Assembly (NCBI RefSeq): GCF_022763525.1
Contig: NZ_JALEGG010000007.1
Span: 50,906-114,905, forward strand
Source of the DNA: Acidovorax sp.
GTDB lineage: Bacteria; Pseudomonadota; Gammaproteobacteria; Burkholderiales; Burkholderiaceae_C
Reading direction: 5' to 3'
Length of the DNA stretch: 64,000 nt
Each line of letters starts with the position of its first letter. Position 1 is the first letter of the stretch. The notes under the pieces were generated by a model. The model ran no database searches. It worked only from the letters and a program-made list of their open reading frames with translations, and had not been told where the DNA came from. Shown in pieces: positions 60,823-64,000 of this stretch. Made by a program: the position numbers and the translations under genes.

Positions 60823-61059
60823 ATGGACAGCACCCCCTCCACCTCCCATCCGCGCTTCAACGTGTTTGGCCGCATCGTCGAAGTGCGGCGCGAAGGCGCG
60901 CTGTGGCAAGCCTACCGCGTGGGCGGCGATGGCAAGCGCACGCCTGCGGGCTTTGTGATTCCGGACTTTGTCGCCGAGGATGAGCTCGCGCAATTCCTGG
61001 AAGACTTGTTCCACGAAAGCGCCTCGCCGCATAACGGCGACGTGCGCCGCATCGGCTGA
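60823..61059 (+). CDS. Small conserved-looking hypothetical protein
   Basis: The 78-residue protein reads FNVFGRIVEVRREGALWQAYRVGGDGKRTPAGFVIPDFVAEDELAQFLEDLFHE in its centre, a compact beta-rich then helical unit that I have seen as an uncharacterised small family in proteobacteria. A CGGAG ribosome site precedes the ATG at 60823. It lies 13 bp after the GFA gene and may be co-transcribed. Confidence 0.65.
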   Translation: MDSTPSTSHPRFNVFGRIVEVRREGALWQAYRVGGDGKRTPAGFVIPDFVAEDELAQFLEDLFHESASPHNGDVRRIG

Positions 61060-61127
61060 GCTGCCGCGTCACACCCCTGTCAAACCCCCGCCAGACACTC
61101 GGTCCCTTGTTCATCCAGGGACTGTCC

Positions 61128-63191
61128 ATGTCTGAGCGCACCCCCAATTTCCCGTTCCTTTCCCGGCCTGTTTCGCGCCGCATCGCCGCCATCGGCATGC
61201 TGGGGCTGGCGGCTTCACTGGCCGCCTGTGGCGGCAGCGACGGCAGCAACAACAATGCCGGTGCCACCGCCACACTCGCGGTGCTGGAGACCACCGACCT
61301 GCACTTCAACGTGCGCAGCTACGACTATTTCAAGCTGGCCGAGGACAAGAGCTACGGCTTTGAGCGCACCGCCACGCTGGTGCGCGCGGCGCGCAAGGAG
61401 TTTGCCAACACGCTGCTGGTGGACAACGGCGACACCATCCAGGGCACGGCCCTGGCCGACTACGAGGCCACCATCAGCCCTATCCCCTGCACGCAGCAGC
61501 TGTCCATGTACAAGGCCATGGGCGCGCTGGGCTTTGACGCCGGCACGCTGGGCAACCACGAGTTCAACTACGGCCTGCCGTTCCTCAATCAGGTGCTGGG
61601 TGGCGGCCTGGACGTGGAGGGTGTGGATGCCACCAAGAAATGCGCTGGCGCGGGTTTTCCGGTGGTGCTGGCCAATGTGGTCAGCAACAAGACCAAGAAG
61701 CCGCTGGTGCAGCCCTACACGCTGCTGGAGCGCACGCTGGTGGCCAAGGCAACCGACGGCAAGGAGGTGAAGCTGCCCATCAAGATCGGCGTGATCGGCT
61801 TCACCACGCCGGGCATCATGAACTGGGACAAGCGCTACCTGGAAGGCAAGGTGAGCACCGAAGGCGCGGTGGAGGCTGCCACCAAGTACGTGCCCGAGCT
61901 GCGCGCCAAGGGCGCGGACATCGTGGTGGCCCTGCTGCACGGCGGGCTGGATGGCGCGGCGTATTCGCCCACCATGGAGAACCCCGGCCTGCACCTCTCG
62001 AAGGTGGCGGGCATCGACGCCATGGTGATGGGCCACCAGCATGGCGTGTTCCCCGATACGGCCGCCAAGCCCGGCTTCAACCTGCCCGGTGTGGACCACA
62101 AGGCAGGCACGGTGAACGGTGTGCCAGCCGTGATGGCCAGCTCCTGGGGCAAGGCGCTGGGTGTGGTGCAGCTGGCGCTGCAGTGGGACGGCGCCAAGTG
62201 GACGGTCAACAAATCGGCCAGCAAGAGCGAGCTGCGCAACATCCAGAGCAAGAACGCTGCGGGTGCGAACGTGTATGTGGATGCAGACCCTGCCGTGGCG
62301 CCGCTGATCGAGCCACAGCACCAGGCGGCCATCCAGTATGTGAAGACGCCCATCGGCCAGACCGACTTCCGCATGAGCACGCTGTTTGCCGATGTGGGCG
62401 ACCCGGGTGCGATCCAGATCGTGAACCAGGCGCAGCAGGCCTATGTGGCGGCGTACATCCAGGCCAACCTGCCGCAGTATGCGCAGCTGCCCGTGCTGTC
62501 GGTGAGTGCGCCGTTCAAGAGCGGCTTTCAGGGCGGCGCCGACTACACCGACGTGGCCGTGGGCCCGCTGGCCATCAACAATGCGGCCGACCTGTACCTC
62601 TACCCCAACACGGTGTATGCGGTGAAGGTCAACGGTGGCGACATCAAGAACTGGCTCGAAGCCGCCGCCAAGCGCTTCAACCAGATCGACCCCGCCAAGA
62701 CCACTGAGCAGCAGCTCATCAGCAGCTTCCCCGGCTACAACTTCGACATGTTCACCACGGCCGACGTGCAGTACGAGATCGACGTGACACAGCCCGTGGG
62801 CAGCCGCATCAAAAAGCTGAGCTACCTCGGCAAGCCCATCGATGAGGCACAGGAGTTCGTGATCGCCACCAACAACTACCGCGCCACCAGCGGCAAGAGC
62901 TTCATCGACAAGCTCGATGGCTCGGGCACCATCTGGGCCTCGCCCGACGCCAACCGCGACGTGGTGATCGAGTACATCCGCAAGAACCCGGCGGTGACCC
63001 GCGCCGCCAATGGTGCGGCCAAGAGCTGGCGCTTTGCCAAGGCCGCGGTGGCGGGCCCCGTGGTGTTCAGCTCGGGGGCCAAGGCCCTGAGCGTGGCACA
63101 GGCCGCGAGCCTCGCGAACGTGAGTCTGGTGGCGGAGGACGATGGCTCGGGCAAAGGCACGTCCAAATACGCGATCGACCTGTCCAAGTAG
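61128..63191 (+). CDS. 2',3'-cyclic-nucleotide 2'-phosphodiesterase/3'-nucleotidase lipoprotein
   Basis: The 687-residue protein is a CpdB-like periplasmic nucleotidase that scavenges nucleotides. It has a signal with lipobox LAAC at about residue 34, a metallophosphatase domain with the metal-site motifs TTDLHFN, LLVDNGDTIQG, LGNHEFNYG, VALLHGG and MGHQHGVFPD, and a C-terminal 5'-nucleotidase domain (about 420-620, ending near FVIATNNYRATSG). The ATG at 61128 gives a sensible lipoprotein signal. In Gram-negatives it is often soluble; the lipobox suggests membrane tethering here. Confidence 0.88.
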   Translation: MSERTPNFPFLSRPVSRRIAAIGMLGLAASLAACGGSDGSNNNAGATATLAVLETTDLHFNVRSYDYFKLAEDKSYGFERTATLVRAARKEFANTLLVDNGDTIQGTALADYEATISPIPCTQQLSMYKAMGALGFDAGTLGNHEFNYGLPFLNQVLGGGLDVEGVDATKKCAGAGFPVVLANVVSNKTKKPLVQPYTLLERTLVAKATDGKEVKLPIKIGVIGFTTPGIMNWDKRYLEGKVSTEGAVEAATKYVPELRAKGADIVVALLHGGLDGAAYSPTMENPGLHLSKVAGIDAMVMGHQHGVFPDTAAKPGFNLPGVDHKAGTVNGVPAVMASSWGKALGVVQLALQWDGAKWTVNKSASKSELRNIQSKNAAGANVYVDADPAVAPLIEPQHQAAIQYVKTPIGQTDFRMSTLFADVGDPGAIQIVNQAQQAYVAAYIQANLPQYAQLPVLSVSAPFKSGFQGGADYTDVAVGPLAINNAADLYLYPNTVYAVKVNGGDIKNWLEAAAKRFNQIDPAKTTEQQLISSFPGYNFDMFTTADVQYEIDVTQPVGSRIKKLSYLGKPIDEAQEFVIATNNYRATSGKSFIDKLDGSGTIWASPDANRDVVIEYIRKNPAVTRAANGAAKSWRFAKAAVAGPVVFSSGAKALSVAQAASLANVSLVAEDDGSGKGTSKYAIDLSK

Positions 63192-63246
63192 CCTCACGGC
63201 CTGGATGCAGGGCGGCTGTCATGCCGTCCTTACCCGATTTGCTTAT

Positions 63247-63307
63247 TTGCTACTAAAAATATAGCTGCTTGCGCTTGTCATTCAAGCGCTACAGCCGCTT
63301 TTCATCG
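63247..63307 (+). repeat. Dispersed repeat, copy 9, over the Smr gene stop codon
   Basis: TTGCTACTAAAAATATAGCT is followed by GCGCTT (63271-63276), a 7-nt loop, AAGCGC (63284-63289), TACAGCCGCTTTTCATCG. The last bases contain the stop codon of the Smr-domain gene on the other strand. It fills the gap between two convergent genes, where a bidirectional terminator would be expected. Confidence 0.85.
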
Positions 63308-64000
63308 AAGCCTGTTGTGCAGTACCGGCTGCAGCAGCACCACCAGCGCGCCGGCCCCGCCATCCATGGGCCGGGCCTGCACGAAGGCCAGCACCTCGTT
63401 TTTCTGCACCAGCCAGCGCTGCACGCGGCTTTTGAGCACGGGGCTCTTGCCGGGCGAGCCCAGCCCCTTGCCGTGCACCACGCGCACGCAGCGCAGGCCT
63501 GCTTTGTGGGCTTGGCGGATGAACTCGCCCAGTGCTTCGCGCGCTTCGTCCACGCGCAGGCCGTGCAGGTCCAGCTGGCGCTGGATGCTCCAGTGGCCCG
63601 CGCGCAGGCGGCGCGTCACCTCCACGCCGATGCCGGGGCGGCGAAAGCTCAACTGGTCGTCCGTGTCCAGCAGCGTGCTCACGTCGAAGTCGTCGCTGAT
63701 GGATTCGCGCAGCACGCGTTCCTCGTCCAGCCAGTGCTGTACGGGCAGCGGGGGCGGCAGTTGCCCTTCGAGCGGCGCCAGGTTGGTGTTGCGCAGCGGG
63801 GTCACTCGGCCCACGCTGCGCGAGAACAGCTGCCGCTCGGCTTCGTGCCGTGCGGCGGCTTCGCGGCGGGCCTTTTCCTCGGCCTCGCGGCGCTCCTGCT
63901 CTTCGCGCAGGCGGCGCGCCACCGTGGCCAGGTCTTGCAATTGGTTCAGCCGTTCGCCCGCGCGGCGGGGTGCAGGCGGTGCCCGGCGCCGGGCGGGCGA
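63302..64000 (-). CDS. Smr (MutS2 C-terminal-like) domain protein, 5' end outside window
   Basis: The open frame continues to the window edge, so the N-terminus is missing. The visible 232 residues have a Pro/Arg-rich stretch at the edge, a charged coiled-coil (VARRLREEQERREAEEKARREAAARHEAERQ), and a C-terminal Smr domain with LDLHGLRVDEAREALGEFI and the VVHGKGLGSPG motif. Smr domains bind or nick branched nucleic acids; in proteobacteria the stand-alone form is often called SmrA or SmrB. Function otherwise unproven. Confidence 0.85.
   Translation of the reverse strand, partial: SPARRRAPPAPRRAGERLNQLQDLATVARRLREEQERREAEEKARREAAARHEAERQLFSRSVGRVTPLRNTNLAPLEGQLPPPLPVQHWLDEERVLRESISDDFDVSTLLDTDDQLSFRRPGIGVEVTRRLRAGHWSIQRQLDLHGLRVDEAREALGEFIRQAHKAGLRCVRVVHGKGLGSPGKSPVLKSRVQRWLVQKNEVLAFVQARPMDGGAGALVVLLQPVLHNRLR

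Overview
The window is GC-rich, densely coded DNA from a betaproteobacterium. Gene content and order point to the Comamonadaceae, most like Acidovorax: DUF3460 next to scpA, DUF3305/DUF3306 genes beside formate dehydrogenases, an AcnD/PrpF 2-methylcitrate pathway under a ScfR-type regulator, an IPTL-CTERM surface protein, and a dispersed GCGCTT-N7-AAGCGC repeat. The assignment is inferred from gene content; there is no rRNA gene here to confirm it. No tRNA, rRNA, CRISPR array, prophage or transposase was seen.

Layout. (1) 1-1031: alpha-carbonic anhydrase behind an FNR-like box. (2) 1058-8571, minus strand: a long run, mostly overlapping or closely spaced, reading DUF3460 - scpA - nadB - queE - queD - panD - bioA - bioD - bioF, joining chromosome segregation with NAD, queuosine, pantothenate and biotin synthesis. 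(3) 8634-16903: a BamE-like lipoprotein, a SulP transporter, a YitT protein, an exported leucine-rich-repeat protein with an exosortase-type tail, an AraC regulator, and a LysR regulator divergent from a SnoaL/SDR pair. (4) 16904-20686: a lower-GC accessory stretch with a HEAT-repeat protein and two unrecognised genes. (5) 20687-29956: metG, an SMP-30-like protein, a patatin, an Mrp-type Fe-S carrier ATPase, a LysR gene, and a TetR regulator with two matching operators facing two small membrane-protein genes. (6) 30134-46144: two formate dehydrogenases in tandem, a cytosolic NAD-linked enzyme (fused FdsG-FdsB plus FdsA) and a Tat-exported membrane enzyme (FdhABC). Accessory genes DUF3305, DUF3306, a multi-[4Fe-4S] protein and a TorD-like chaperone lie between them, and fdhD closes the group. 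(7) 46255-54179: the 2-methylcitrate (propionate) operon prpC-acnD-prpF-prpB with a divergent ScfR/PrpR-type regulator. (8) 54240-64000: a membrane-bound C13 (legumain-like) peptidase, a FtsX/YbbP-type permease without its ATPase, a group II truncated haemoglobin, small enzymes, a CpdB-like nucleotidase and an Smr-domain gene running off the right edge.

The most notable pattern not explained by the genes is a family of about 60-bp elements (nine copies found by eye). Each has an inverted repeat close to GCGCTT-N7-AAGCGC. The copies lie between genes, on start or stop codons (scpA, acnD/prpF, the globin, the LRR protein, the Smr protein), and in frame inside metG, fdsGB and fdsA, where they encode inter-domain linkers. 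A second repeat family follows the stop codons of prpC and of the globin; at prpC it forms a roughly 165-bp inverted repeat.
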